This document shows, piece after piece, positions 8,451 to 16,588 of a stretch of 64,000 bases of DNA; the first letter of the stretch is position 1; every line of letters starts with the position of its first letter. The notes under the pieces are model-generated. The model ran no database searches. It had not been told where the DNA came from and worked only from the letters and a program-made list of their open reading frames with translations. The translations under genes were made by a program, and so were the position numbers. Source of the stretch: JACDAN01 sp035707105 (GTDB lineage Bacteria > Actinomycetota > Thermoleophilia > Gaiellales > Gaiellaceae); NCBI GenBank assembly GCA_035707105.1, contig DASSUI010000013.1:1-64000 (forward strand), read 5' to 3'.

Positions 8451-9128
8451 CTACTTCGCAAGCACCTCGAAGCGCGGGTCTTCGCGGATCGAGTCGAGAT
8501 CCTCGTCCGTCGCCATGAGCTCCTTGACGCGCTCGTTGAGCTCCACGGCCTGGCGGAGATGCTCGAGCGCGTCGTCGGCCCGTCCCGCCCGAGCCTCGAA
8601 GCAGGCGGCGTTGAAGTACGCCACGGCGTCGCTCGGCCGCTTCTCGACGACGACGAGCTGCTTGGTGACGGCGGTCTCGTAGTCGCCCTTGCCGTAGGCG
8701 GCCATCGCCTCCACGGCTTCGATCGGCGCCGGGTCGTAGGCCTCGCCCGGCGTGCCGCCGACGACGAGGATCGTCGTGTCGTCCTCCTTGGCGGTCGCCT
8801 TCCGGCGAGCGGCCGGTTGCACGAGGACGAGCGAGCCGGCCTCGGCCTCGACGGCCTCGCCGTCGATCTCGAAGGTCGCGGCGCCGTTCAGGACGAGGTA
8901 GAGCTCCTCCTGGCCCGCGGTAGCGAACCCGACCTCGCTGTGCTCACGGATGACGTCGACACCGCTGGGAGCCCGGAACGCCTGGATCCCGAACGAGGTG
9001 ATCTCGAAGCGGCGGCGGACGTCGAAGCGCTGGCGTCCGTCGTCCCTCGACCCCGGTGCGATGAGCGGCGCGGGCTCCAGCTCGGCGAGCCTCGCGACGA
9101 CGTAGCCCTTCTCGGTTGTGGTTGCCAT
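8451..9128 (-). CDS. Cupin-TPR protein, copy 1
   Basis: A 225-residue protein with an N-terminal cupin beta-barrel (about 35-130; HSEVGFATAGQEELYLVLNG, then a glycine/proline-rich second motif ending VLVQPAARR) and a C-terminal helical domain with one or two TPR-like units (AYFNAACFEARAGRADDALE). The end DLDSIREDPRFEVL is shared almost exactly with the neighbouring copy, and is typical of TPR proteins. Cupins of this sort bind small ligands or metals; here the second usual histidine cluster is partly lost, so catalysis is doubtful. It lies directly downstream of the paralogue at 9138-9800 and probably shares its transcript. Confidence 0.85.
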   Translation of the reverse strand: MATTTEKGYVVARLAELEPAPLIAPGSRDDGRQRFDVRRRFEITSFGIQAFRAPSGVDVIREHSEVGFATAGQEELYLVLNGAATFEIDGEAVEAEAGSLVLVQPAARRKATAKEDDTTILVVGGTPGEAYDPAPIEAVEAMAAYGKGDYETAVTKQLVVVEKRPSDAVAYFNAACFEARAGRADDALEHLRQAVELNERVKELMATDEDLDSIREDPRFEVLAK

Positions 9129-9137
9129 CGTGTCCTC

Positions 9138-9800
9138 CTATGCGGTCAGCGCCTCGAAGCGCGGATCGTCCCGAATCGAGTCTAGGTCCCCGTCCGTGCG
9201 GATGTGCTCCTTGATCCGATGATCGTCCTCGATCGCCTGCTCCAGATGCGTGATCGCGTCGTCCGTCCGGCCGAGCCGGGCCTCCATGCAGGCGACGTTG
9301 AAGAGGACGAGGGCCTCGGGCCGCTCGTCAAGCACCGGCCGGAGCGTCTCGAGTGCCGCCTCGAAGTCGCCGGCGCGGTACGGCTCCCACATCGCGTTCA
9401 TCAGCTCGCCGACGTGGAGCTCGTACGGACGACCCGGCGTCCCGCCGATGGCCAGCACCGTCGTGCCCTCCTGCTTCGCGATCGCGCTCCTTCGCGCCGA
9501 CGGGTCGCGGACGAAGACCAGCGTCCCTGCCGGCGCGTACACCGGCTCGCCGTCGATGTCGAAGGTCGCCGCGCCCGAGAGGACGACGTAGAGCTCCTCC
9601 AACCCGGTCCCGCCGAGCGAGACCTCGTCGTGCTCGCCGACTACGTGCCCGTCGCCAACCGCCCGCGTCGCATGCACGCCGAATCCTCGGATGTCGAAGT
9701 GGCGGCGGATGTTGATCGGAACCCGTCCGTCGTGCTCGTGTCCCGGCTCGATGTCGTCGAGCGCGACGACGTCAAACGGCTTCGCAAGGACGGTCGCCAT
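9138..9800 (-). CDS. Cupin-TPR protein, copy 2
   Basis: A 220-residue paralogue of the next gene downstream: cupin domain (about 30-125; EHDEVSLGGTGLEELYVVLSG) and C-terminal TPR-like helices ending DLDSIRDDPRFEAL. The two genes are nine bases apart and clearly arose by tandem duplication. ATG at 9800 is preceded by AAGGGAG. A second reading frame with a strong ribosome site and ATG at 9874 overlaps this start, but only its first 25 codons are independent of the cupin gene. The pair is divergent from a MarR regulator and a glyoxalase-fold protein, so a small toxic or aromatic compound may be the ligand; that is inference. Confidence 0.86.
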   Translation of the reverse strand: MATVLAKPFDVVALDDIEPGHEHDGRVPINIRRHFDIRGFGVHATRAVGDGHVVGEHDEVSLGGTGLEELYVVLSGAATFDIDGEPVYAPAGTLVFVRDPSARRSAIAKQEGTTVLAIGGTPGRPYELHVGELMNAMWEPYRAGDFEAALETLRPVLDERPEALVLFNVACMEARLGRTDDAITHLEQAIEDDHRIKEHIRTDGDLDSIRDDPRFEALTA

Positions 9801-9944
9801 TCGGCTGCTCCCTTCCGGGACCGCGTCAGCTCGTCCACGAGCAACGCCCTGGTCTCCACGTCCATCGGCTGCATCGCGGTCTCCTTTCCGTCGATATTCT
9901 CGATGTCGAACTACTTGAGGTCGAGAGTGTACGCCAGAGATAGT

Positions 9945-9973
9945 TTGACGTCAAGAGAAATCTGGCACACAAT
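9945..9973 (+). promoter_or_regulatory. marR promoter with palindromic operator; leaderless start
   Basis: TTGACG (9945-9950) and CACAAT (9968-9973) are separated by 17 bases and place the transcription start at or next to the GTG of the MarR gene (9980), so the mRNA would be leaderless. The -35 is the left half of the perfect palindrome TTGACGTCAA (9945-9954), a plausible MarR operator for autorepression. The cupin genes start on the other side of this region. Confidence 0.55.
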
Positions 9974-9979
9974 CCGAAC

Positions 9980-10486
9980 GTGGCGACGAAGCAGAAGCAG
10001 GCGGACAAGGTCGATCGGCTGATCGCCGAGTGGGCGTCCGAGCTGAAGGGGGTCGACCTCGACGTGGAGTCGGCCGTTCAGCGGATGCAACGGATCGTGA
10101 AGACGATCCACCGCCGGATGGACGAGACGCTCGGCGAGTTCGACCTGGCGTACGGCGAGTGGGGCATTCTCGGCCACCTCACCCTCGGCGGGCCGCCGTA
10201 CCGCAGCTCGCCGGGACAGCTCTCCGAGCGGGAGGGACTCTCGAGCGGCGCCATGACGAACCGGCTCGACCGGCTGGAAGAGGCAGGCCTCGTCCGACGC
10301 CTGCCCGACCAGAAGGACCGGCGCGCGCTCGTCGTCGAGCTGACGGAGAAGGGTCACGAGGTCTGGGCCGCCGCCGTGGGTGCGCAGGCGTCCAAGGAGG
10401 CCGTGCTCGCCGACGCGCTCTCGCGGAAGGAGCTGCAGCAGCTCAACACGCTGCTGCGGAAGGTGCTGCTGGAGTTCGAGCGCTAG
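9980..10486 (+). CDS. MarR-family transcriptional regulator
   Basis: A 168-residue winged-helix regulator of the MarR family. The N-terminal helices (VDRLIAEWASELKGVDLDVE) form the dimer region; the recognition helix and wing are in PGQLSEREGLSSGAMTNRLD and LEEAGLVRRLPDQKDRRALV, the classical MarR wing signature. MarR proteins repress divergent or nearby genes and are released by small phenolic or oxidising ligands. The GTG start coincides with the predicted transcription start. It is divergent from the tandem cupin genes and ten bases upstream of a glyoxalase-fold gene, which are its likely targets. Confidence 0.93.
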   Translation: MATKQKQADKVDRLIAEWASELKGVDLDVESAVQRMQRIVKTIHRRMDETLGEFDLAYGEWGILGHLTLGGPPYRSSPGQLSEREGLSSGAMTNRLDRLEEAGLVRRLPDQKDRRALVVELTEKGHEVWAAAVGAQASKEAVLADALSRKELQQLNTLLRKVLLEFER

Positions 10487-10495
10487 GCTCGGCGG

Positions 10496-11338
10496 GTGGC
10501 GTCACTGCCGCCCGACACGCACATGGGGCCCGTCGAGCTGACGGTCGCCGACCTCGGCCGCTCGCTCGACTACTACCGTGGACCGATCGGCCTACGACCC
10601 CTGGAGGAGGCCGAGGGACGCGCGTCGCTCGGGTCCGACGGGCGCGAGCTGCTCGTGCTCCACGAGGAGCCCGGTGCGCAGCCCGCGCCGCGGAACACGG
10701 GGCTGTTCCACTTCGCCCTCCTCGTCCCCGAGCGGCGGGCGCTCGCGGCGTGGCTCGCGCACGCGATCCGCGAGCAGGTGCCGCTGACCGGGGTCTCCGA
10801 CCACTTCGTGAGCGAGGCGCTCTACCTGCGCGACCCGGACGGCCACGGGATCGAGATCTATGCCGACCGGCCGCGCGAGCTCTGGGAGGGGCAGGTGGAG
10901 CGGATGACCACGGAGCCGCTCGACCTGAACAACCTGCTCGGCGAGCTCGACGACCCGGAACACGAGCCGTTCGAGCAGCTCGCCGACGGCACCGTGATGG
11001 GCCACGTCCACCTGCAGGTCGCAGACATCTCGGACACGCTGGCCTTCTACCGGGACGTCCTCGGCTTCGATCTCATGGCGGTGTACGGCGGGCAGGCCGT
11101 CTTCCTCGCCGCGGGCGGCTACCACCACCACCTCGGCGGCAACACCTGGAACAGCGCCGGCGCCTCACCGCCGCCCGAGGGCTCCGCGTCGCTTCGGCTG
11201 GCGACGATCGTCGTGCCGGACTCGGCGAGCCGCGACGAGGCGGTCGCACGGGTCGCGCAGGGCGGACAGGAGCCCGAGGACACAACCCAGGGACCGGTCG
11301 TCCGCGACCCCTCGGGCAACAGGCTCCTCCTCGTCTAG
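10496..11338 (+). CDS. Two-domain VOC (glyoxalase/extradiol dioxygenase fold) protein, CatE-like
   Basis: A 280-residue vicinal oxygen chelate protein with two modules, about residues 8-125 and 155-278. The N-terminal part starts THMGPVELTVADLGRSLDYY and ends YLRDPDGHGIEIYADRP; the second has GHVHLQVADISDTLAFYRDV and ends RDPSGNRLLL. The histidines in the first strand of each module and the terminal glutamate of the first module are the usual metal ligands; the second module lacks the final glutamate. This resembles catechol-2,3-dioxygenase-type CatE proteins that process thiol or ring compounds. It follows the MarR gene closely and is probably cotranscribed with it. Confidence 0.88.
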   Translation: MASLPPDTHMGPVELTVADLGRSLDYYRGPIGLRPLEEAEGRASLGSDGRELLVLHEEPGAQPAPRNTGLFHFALLVPERRALAAWLAHAIREQVPLTGVSDHFVSEALYLRDPDGHGIEIYADRPRELWEGQVERMTTEPLDLNNLLGELDDPEHEPFEQLADGTVMGHVHLQVADISDTLAFYRDVLGFDLMAVYGGQAVFLAAGGYHHHLGGNTWNSAGASPPPEGSASLRLATIVVPDSASRDEAVARVAQGGQEPEDTTQGPVVRDPSGNRLLLV

Positions 11339-12204
11339 ACGCCCAGTGCCTCCCGCGCGGCCTCGTCGAACGGGGTGAGGCGAATGGGCACCAGATCCCG
11401 GATGCGGTCGTCGTGGGCGACCGTCGGGTTCCGGAGCCCTTCGACCAGCGGACGGGCGACCGAGGCGCCCACGGGCGTGACGAGGTGCAGCCAGAGCGAG
11501 GAGAGGAACGGCGTGAGGACGGGCACCTCCACGATCGCCCGCCGCTTGCCGCGCAGGCGGGCGACGCGCTCGATCATCTCGCGGTACGTCATGACCTCTG
11601 GGCCGCCGACGTCGTAGGTCTGGCCGAGTGCCTCCTCCCGGCCGGCGACGGCGGCGAGAAACCGCACGGTGTCGGAGAGCGCGATCGGCTGCGTCGGAGT
11701 CGAGACCCAGCGCGGGGCGATCATCACGGGGAGCCGGTCGACCAGCGCGACGATCGTCTCGAACGCGGCGCTGTCCCTGCCGACCACGACTGCTGCCCGG
11801 AGTGTCGTGAGCGGGACGGCGCCCGACGCGAGCGCCCGGCCGGTCTCGAGCCGGCTCCGCAGATGCGGCGACAGATCCTCGCCCGCCTCGCCCAGCCCGC
11901 CGAGATAGACGAGCTGCCGGACGCCCGCCGCCTCCGCCGCCGCGGCCGTGATCCTCGCCCCCGCGACGTCACGCTCCTCGAAGTCCGCCGAGCCGAGCGA
12001 GTGGACGAGGTAGTACGCCACCTCCGCGCCGTCGAGCGCCCGCCGGACCGCCTCGGCATCGGTGACGTCGGCCTCGGCCCAGGTGATCTGGTCGTCCGGC
12101 GGGTGCGCGCTCCGTGAGACGGCGACGACGTCGTGGTCGGCCGCCACGAGCGGGAGCAGCGCACGGCCGATGAAGCCGGTGGCGCCGAAGACGACGACCC
12201 TCAC
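11335..12204 (-). CDS. NAD(P)-binding atypical SDR (YbjT/NmrA-like)
   Basis: A 289-residue Rossmann protein beginning VVVFGATGFIGRALL, the GATGxxGxxx motif of extended/atypical SDRs. The conserved serine/tyrosine catalytic pair is not obvious, as in the NDUFA9/YbjT-like sensors and chaperones. The C-terminal half (WVSTPTQPIALSDTVRFLAA, EVMTYREMIERVARLRG) matches the family of conserved NAD(P)H-binding proteins. Its stop overlaps that of the convergent VOC gene by four bases. It is followed by another leftward gene that overlaps its start by four bases, so the two form an operon. Confidence 0.85.
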   Translation of the reverse strand: MRVVVFGATGFIGRALLPLVAADHDVVAVSRSAHPPDDQITWAEADVTDAEAVRRALDGAEVAYYLVHSLGSADFEERDVAGARITAAAAEAAGVRQLVYLGGLGEAGEDLSPHLRSRLETGRALASGAVPLTTLRAAVVVGRDSAAFETIVALVDRLPVMIAPRWVSTPTQPIALSDTVRFLAAVAGREEALGQTYDVGGPEVMTYREMIERVARLRGKRRAIVEVPVLTPFLSSLWLHLVTPVGASVARPLVEGLRNPTVAHDDRIRDLVPIRLTPFDEAAREALGV

Positions 12205-12701
12205 GGCGGGTCACCGCCCGCAAGCCGCTGGAAGTAGCGTCGGCTCACCGCCAGGTGGAGACGACGCTGGATGAGCGCGTAGACCGGCCCGCGGCGCGGA
12301 TAGAACCCGTCGATCGTCGATCGCAGGTCCACCCGCTCGCCGACCTCCTGCTCGAAGGTGATCCTCCCGCCGCCGCGGCGGACGAGCAGGCCCCCGCGGA
12401 TCGGGTGGGCGGCCCTTGCAGAGTTCTCCGAGCGCTCCGTCTCGACCGGCCCGAGGGCGATCAGGACCGGCCGGCGGCCGAGAAGGCAGACGTCGACTCC
12501 GCCGGGGTGTTCCCGAACCGAGATCAGCCCGCGCGCCGAGCGGTCGAGCTCCGCCCAGTAGCGAGACGCGAGCTCCTTCGCGCCCTCGGCGGAGCACTCG
12601 ACCACGGGGCGGTCGACGGTCACCCGCTGCTCCGAATTCACGGCTCCGTCGGCTGCGACGCGCTGCGTCGACGCCCAGCCGGCCAGCTCGGCTCGTGCCA
12701 T
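12201..12701 (-). CDS. Polyketide-cyclase-like / conserved hypothetical protein upstream of the SDR
   Basis: A 166-residue protein starting at ATG 12701 (ARAELAGWASTQ). The frame remains open further upstream, but that part overlaps the divergent glycosylase gene and is compositionally unlike it. The visible sequence has beta-strand-rich segments (GGVDVCLLGRRPVLIAL, GGGRITFEQEVGERVDLRST) and a C-terminal helix (YALIQRRLHLAVSRRYFQRL) that recall SRPBCC/START-like proteins, but I cannot confirm the fold. It overlaps the SDR gene start by four bases, so it probably acts with it. Confidence 0.65.
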   Translation of the reverse strand: MARAELAGWASTQRVAADGAVNSEQRVTVDRPVVECSAEGAKELASRYWAELDRSARGLISVREHPGGVDVCLLGRRPVLIALGPVETERSENSARAAHPIRGGLLVRRGGGRITFEQEVGERVDLRSTIDGFYPRRGPVYALIQRRLHLAVSRRYFQRLAGGDPP

Positions 12702-12759
12702 GAACGGGACTGTACGGCTCGCTCGCGAGCCGACCGCCGTCGCCCGTAAGGTCCCCGCC

Positions 12760-13629
12760 GTGGTCGAGGCGACTCTCCGCCCCCGCGGTCCGTTCTCCCT
12801 GCGCGACTCCGCACGGTGGGCTAGCGACGCCACACGCAGCTTCGACGGGCGGATCCTCGTCGGTCTCTTCGCCGTCGAGGACGGCCTCGCGCGGGCCTGC
12901 GCCTGGCAGACGTCGGACGGCCGGATCGAGCTCCGCTCGCACTCCGAGGAGGCCCTCGAGCAGCTCCGCGGAACGCTGCCGCTCGAGGCGGACCACTCGG
13001 AGTTCCTGCGCCGCTTCGCCGACGATCCGATGCTCGGCCGCACGCTTCGGGCCCTGCCGGGCAAGCGACCGCTCAGGGTCGGAACCGTGACGCAGGCGCT
13101 GATCCGGGCGATCTGCGGTCAGCTGATCACGTCCTCGGAGGCAAGGCGGATCGAGCGTGCGCTGATCCGCCGGGTTTGCGAGTCCGACGGCCGGCTCTGC
13201 GTGCCGCCCACGCCCGACTGCTTCGCCGGCCGTGCGCCTGCGGACCTGCAGCGCTTCGGGCTCACGGGACGCAAGGCGTCGACGATCGTCCGCGTCTGCC
13301 GGACCGTGGGTCTCGAGCGGCTCCGGGCCGTCGCGCCGGGGAAGGTCGCGGAGCGGCTCGAGCGCGAGCGAGGGCTCGGGCCGTGGTCCACGGGTGTCAT
13401 CGGGATCGAGGGGCTCGGCTGCTACGAGCTCGGGCTCGTGGGCGACCTCGGACTGATCAAGCTCTGCACCGCGCTACTGGGCAGGCCGGCCGAGCCGCCC
13501 GACACCGCCGAGCTGCTCGCCCGCTACGGCGAGTGGCAGGGGCTCGCGAGCACCTACCTGCTGGTCGGGTTCGCCCGAGGCCTCCTCCCCGTGCGCGCCG
13601 AGCTCGGGAACCTCGCAGACGCGGCGTGA
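12760..13629 (+). CDS. AlkA-type DNA-3-methyladenine glycosylase
   Basis: A helix-hairpin-helix base-excision glycosylase of 289 residues. After an N-terminal AlkA-like domain (about 1-110) comes the HhH-GPD core: RVGTVTQALIRAICGQLITS, the hairpin LERERGLGPWSTGVIGIEGL, and the catalytic aspartate in LVGDLGL (D229). Such enzymes remove alkylated purines and leave an abasic site. I prefer GTG 12760 because the AlkA-like similarity begins there; an in-frame ATG at 12700 would add 20 residues and overlap the start of the divergent gene. The iron-sulfur cysteines of the Nth type are absent, which agrees with AlkA rather than endonuclease III. Confidence 0.85.
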   Translation: MVEATLRPRGPFSLRDSARWASDATRSFDGRILVGLFAVEDGLARACAWQTSDGRIELRSHSEEALEQLRGTLPLEADHSEFLRRFADDPMLGRTLRALPGKRPLRVGTVTQALIRAICGQLITSSEARRIERALIRRVCESDGRLCVPPTPDCFAGRAPADLQRFGLTGRKASTIVRVCRTVGLERLRAVAPGKVAERLERERGLGPWSTGVIGIEGLGCYELGLVGDLGLIKLCTALLGRPAEPPDTAELLARYGEWQGLASTYLLVGFARGLLPVRAELGNLADAA

Positions 13630-13841
13630 CCCGCACCGCCCTCCTCTCGACGGGCGCGACGAAGCGACCCGACCCAGACCGACCACCGGGAAATCGTTCG
13701 CCAAGAGCCGGAGCTCGTGCCTGGACGGCGCCTACGACGTGACCCTCGCCCGTGTCCGGTACGTCCACGTCAAGGACTTCGACGGACGGCTCTGACAGGG
13801 CGGCAGCTGTCGTGACGCAGCTCGGCTCGTAAACTCACCGC

Positions 13842-14666
13842 ATGACGGCCGACCCCCGGCGCATCGCGATCCTCGGCGCCGGGAAGATCGGCGAGGCGCT
13901 CCTCACAGGGCTCCTGAGCACCGGCTGGCGGAAGCCCGACGAGATCGTCGCGACCGTCCGGCGCGAGGACCGCGCGAAGGAGCTCGCGGAGCGCCACGGG
14001 ATCGAGGTCACGACCTCCAACACCCACGCCGTCTCGGGCGCCTCCATGGTCGTCATCGCCGTCAAGCCGCAGGACTTCGACCTGCTGCTCGGCGAGATCG
14101 GCGGGATCCTCTCGCCCGACCAGACGGTCCTCTCGATCGCAGCCGCCGTTCCGACCGCGGCGATCGAGGAGCGGCTGACGCCGGGCGTGCCCGTGCTGCG
14201 GGCGATGCCGAACACGCCCGCCACCGTGCACGAGGGCGTCGCGGGCCTGTGTGCAGGAGCGCATGCCGGCGACGAGCACCTCGCGCTCGCCGAGGACGTC
14301 CTCCTGCACGTGGGCCGCGTCGTCCGCGTGCCGGAGCGCTACATGGACGCGGTGACCGCGGTGTCCGGCTCGGGGCCTGCGTACTTCGCGCTCCTCGCCG
14401 AGTCGATGATCGAGGCGGGCATTCTCCTCGGGCTCTCTCGCGAGGACACGACGGAGCTCGTCGTCCAGACGATGCTCGGCACGGCGAAGCTCCTGCGCGA
14501 CGAGCGGATGCACCCCGTCGAGCTGCGCGAGATGGTGACCTCGCCGGGCGGGACGACGATCCGCGCGATCCGGGAGCTCGAGCAAGCGGGCGTCCGCGCG
14601 GCGTTCCTGAACGCGATCCAGGCAGCGATGGAGCGCGGCCGCGAGCTCGCCGCCGGCGATCAGTAG
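13842..14666 (+). CDS. proC: Pyrroline-5-carboxylate reductase
   Basis: A 274-residue ProC, which reduces pyrroline-5-carboxylate to proline with NAD(P)H in the cytoplasm. It has the N-terminal dinucleotide motif LGAGKIGEAL (residues 11-20), the RAMPNTPA segment, and the C-terminal signature VSGSGPAYFALLAESMIEAG followed by TSPGGTTIRAI, which forms the substrate site. Length is normal. It overlaps the next gene by one base (TAGTG), so it is probably cotranslated with the 6-phosphogluconolactonase. Confidence 0.96.
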   Translation: MTADPRRIAILGAGKIGEALLTGLLSTGWRKPDEIVATVRREDRAKELAERHGIEVTTSNTHAVSGASMVVIAVKPQDFDLLLGEIGGILSPDQTVLSIAAAVPTAAIEERLTPGVPVLRAMPNTPATVHEGVAGLCAGAHAGDEHLALAEDVLLHVGRVVRVPERYMDAVTAVSGSGPAYFALLAESMIEAGILLGLSREDTTELVVQTMLGTAKLLRDERMHPVELREMVTSPGGTTIRAIRELEQAGVRAAFLNAIQAAMERGRELAAGDQ

Positions 14667-15340
14667 TGGAGGTCGAGGTCCGGGTGGCGGCGAGCGCGGC
14701 CGAGTCCGAGCGGGAGGCCGCGGAGCTGCTTGCCGAGTGCGCCCGAGCAGGAGGTCACGTGGCTCTGTCGGGGGGCTCGACGCCGATCCCTGCGTACCAG
14801 GCAGCCGCCCGACTGGAGCCCGACTGGAGTCGCACCGAGGTCTGGTTCGCGGACGAGCGATGCGTCCCGCCCGACGACGAGCGCTCGAACTTCCGGCTCG
14901 TTCGAGAGAGCCTCCTCGACCGGCTCGACCGCGCCCCTGCCGCCGTGCACCGCGTGCGCGGCGAGCTCTCGCCCGACGAGGCAGCCGAGGCGTACGCAGC
15001 CGAGCTCGGCGGCGTCGTGTTCGACCTCGCCCTGCTCGGGATCGGGCCCGACGGGCACACCGCGTCGCTGTTCCCGAACGACCCGGCACTCGACGAGCTG
15101 CACCGTCTCGCCGTCGCCGTCCGGCGGCCGGACGTCGATCGCGTCACCGTCACGATCCCTCCGTTGAGCGCATCCGAGGCGGTCGTCTATCTGGTCACCG
15201 GCGCGGAAAAGGCGGACGCGGCGGGCCGCGCGTTCGGTGGCGAGCCGGACCGCGCGACGCCCGCCAGCCTCGTCCGATCGGCGTCCGGAACGACGATCGT
15301 GCTCCTGGACCGGGCCGCCGCGGCGCACCTGCCTACCTAG
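14666..15340 (+). CDS. pgl: 6-phosphogluconolactonase
   Basis: A 224-residue protein of the Pgl/glucosamine-6-phosphate isomerase family. It hydrolyses 6-phosphogluconolactone in the oxidative pentose phosphate pathway. Visible signatures are ALSGGSTP near residue 35, VWFADERCVPPDDERSNF, and LALLGIGPDGHTASLFPND, the last being characteristic of Pgl. The GTG start uses the last base of the proC stop. No zwf or gnd is visible nearby. Its stop lies inside an inverted repeat that may be the operator of the next gene. Confidence 0.93.
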   Translation: MEVEVRVAASAAESEREAAELLAECARAGGHVALSGGSTPIPAYQAAARLEPDWSRTEVWFADERCVPPDDERSNFRLVRESLLDRLDRAPAAVHRVRGELSPDEAAEAYAAELGGVVFDLALLGIGPDGHTASLFPNDPALDELHRLAVAVRRPDVDRVTVTIPPLSASEAVVYLVTGAEKADAAGRAFGGEPDRATPASLVRSASGTTIVLLDRAAAAHLPT

Positions 15341-15356
15341 ACAACATTCGGTCTAG
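15337..15356. promoter_or_regulatory. Inverted repeat upstream of an ArsR-like regulator
   Basis: CTAGAC, eight bases, GTCTAG forms a perfect 6-base-arm inverted repeat. A -10-like TATATA follows at 15360-15365 and the ribosome site GGAG at 15368-15371 precedes the GTG at 15377. The position fits an operator through which the regulator controls its own gene. It overlaps the pgl stop codon. Confidence 0.5.
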
Positions 15357-15376
15357 TCGTATATATAGGAGTCGCC

Positions 15377-15910
15377 GTGGCGACACCCGAACCGGATCCC
15401 ATTCCCGAAGTGCTCACGATCGACCGCCCAGACCAGCTGAAGGCGCTCGGGCATCCGCTCAGGCTTCGCGTGCTCGAGGCGCTCGGCGAATCGGAGACGC
15501 CCATGTCGAACCGGGAGCTCGCGCAGCAGCTCGGCGTCGACCCGGGCCATCTTCACTTCCACGTGCGGATGCTCCTGCGGGCCGAGCTGATCGAGCAGGT
15601 TCCGAGCGACAAGGGCCGCGAGAAGCCGTACCGCGCGGCCGCGAAGACGCTGAAGGTCGCGCCGGAGCTCGTCTCCGCCGGGGCGTCGAACCTCCACACC
15701 GCGGTCATGGACGACCTGCTGAAGGCGCAGGCCGAGCACGGGGCCGAGGGGCGGTTCCGGTTCGTCCGCGTCACCGTCCGGGTCGACCCGGAGAAGGCGC
15801 TCGAGGTGCTGTCGGAGCTCGTCCCACGCTTCGAGGAGATCGAGGACGAGGACGCGGACCAGCTCGTGATCACGGCGATCATGCACCCCCACCCCGGCAA
15901 CAGCGGGTAG
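15377..15910 (+). CDS. ArsR-like winged-helix regulator
   Basis: A 177-residue protein with an N-terminal ArsR/HTH_20 winged helix: IDRPDQLKALGHPLRLRVLE, then NRELAQQLGVDPGHLHFHVR as the recognition region and a wing at EQVPSDKGREKPYR. The C-terminal half (FRFVRVTVRVDPEKALEVLS) could be a ligand or dimer domain. No metal-binding CxC motif of the ArsR type is present, so it is likely one of the actinobacterial HTH_20 regulators responding to another signal. It has its own -10-like sequence and inverted repeat directly upstream and may regulate only itself or the pgl-proC genes. Confidence 0.85.
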   Translation: MATPEPDPIPEVLTIDRPDQLKALGHPLRLRVLEALGESETPMSNRELAQQLGVDPGHLHFHVRMLLRAELIEQVPSDKGREKPYRAAAKTLKVAPELVSAGASNLHTAVMDDLLKAQAEHGAEGRFRFVRVTVRVDPEKALEVLSELVPRFEEIEDEDADQLVITAIMHPHPGNSG

Positions 15911-15914
15911 CGGC

Positions 15915-16571
15915 CTAGCCCGGGAGGAGCGGCGAGGACAGCTCGGCGGCCATCTCCCGCCGGTCGGCCAGCGCCTGCAGAACGACCACCGTGTCGGCGA
16001 CCGGCATGTCCTCGAGGTACTCGTCCCGGTGCTCGAACGACTCGAGCACGGTCTCGACCGCGTACGTGTAGCCGACGACGTCCTCGGCGGCGAGCGTCGC
16101 CAGGGCGTCGGCGACGTCCTTCGGGAAGTCCTCGCGCCCGCGGAGCGAGTCGGCGACCGGGCGCGCGTCCTCGTCGCGCCCGAGCGTGAGGAGCGCGAGC
16201 GCGCCCGCGTAGCGGCCGATCGGGCTCTCGCTCTCGGCCGCGCCCTCGGCGAGCGCCCACTCGGCCTCCCTTTCCGCGCCGGCCCAGTCGCCGGCGAGGA
16301 TCCGCGCCTTGATCGCGCCGATCGGCCTGCCCCAGCTTCCCGGCGGCGCGTCGGCGTAGCTCTCGCGGTACCGGACGGCCGCGCGGTTCAACCAGTCTGC
16401 GGCGTCGGCGGCGCGTCCGCCCATGAGAAGGGCGAGGCCCGCGGCGCCCGCGGCGTTCGCCATCCGCGTCAGCTGTCGCTGCCGCTCGTCGGGGTCGTCG
16501 GGCAGCCGTTCCTCGCCGTCCCGGTAGCGGCGTTCCTCACGCTCGAGGTGTGCGCTCCAGTCCTCCGTCAT
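15915..16571 (-). CDS. TPR-like helical protein of unknown function
   Basis: A 218-residue, strongly acidic and alanine-rich protein beginning at ATG 16571 (TEDWSAHLEREERRYRDGEE). Repeated helix pairs such as AAGLALLMGGRAADAADWLN and KARILAGDWAGAEREAEWAL look like degenerate TPR units. It has no signal peptide or membrane segment. It converges with the ArsR-like gene (four bases between stops) and is divergent from the thiolase gene 17 bases away. I cannot assign a function; possible scaffold or accessory protein. Confidence 0.75.
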   Translation of the reverse strand: MTEDWSAHLEREERRYRDGEERLPDDPDERQRQLTRMANAAGAAGLALLMGGRAADAADWLNRAAVRYRESYADAPPGSWGRPIGAIKARILAGDWAGAEREAEWALAEGAAESESPIGRYAGALALLTLGRDEDARPVADSLRGREDFPKDVADALATLAAEDVVGYTYAVETVLESFEHRDEYLEDMPVADTVVVLQALADRREMAAELSSPLLPG

Positions 16572-16588
16572 CGGGCTATTGTCACCAC

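Noticed and set aside
9801..9874. Small frame with a strong ribosome site ahead of the cupin-TPR gene
   Set aside because: After about 25 codons it only mirrors the cupin gene in another frame; kept as a possible leader, not as a gene.
13690..13795. Frame ending RYVHVKDFDGRL before proC
   Set aside because: Looks protein-like but has no start codon or ribosome site and is very short; at most a gene remnant.
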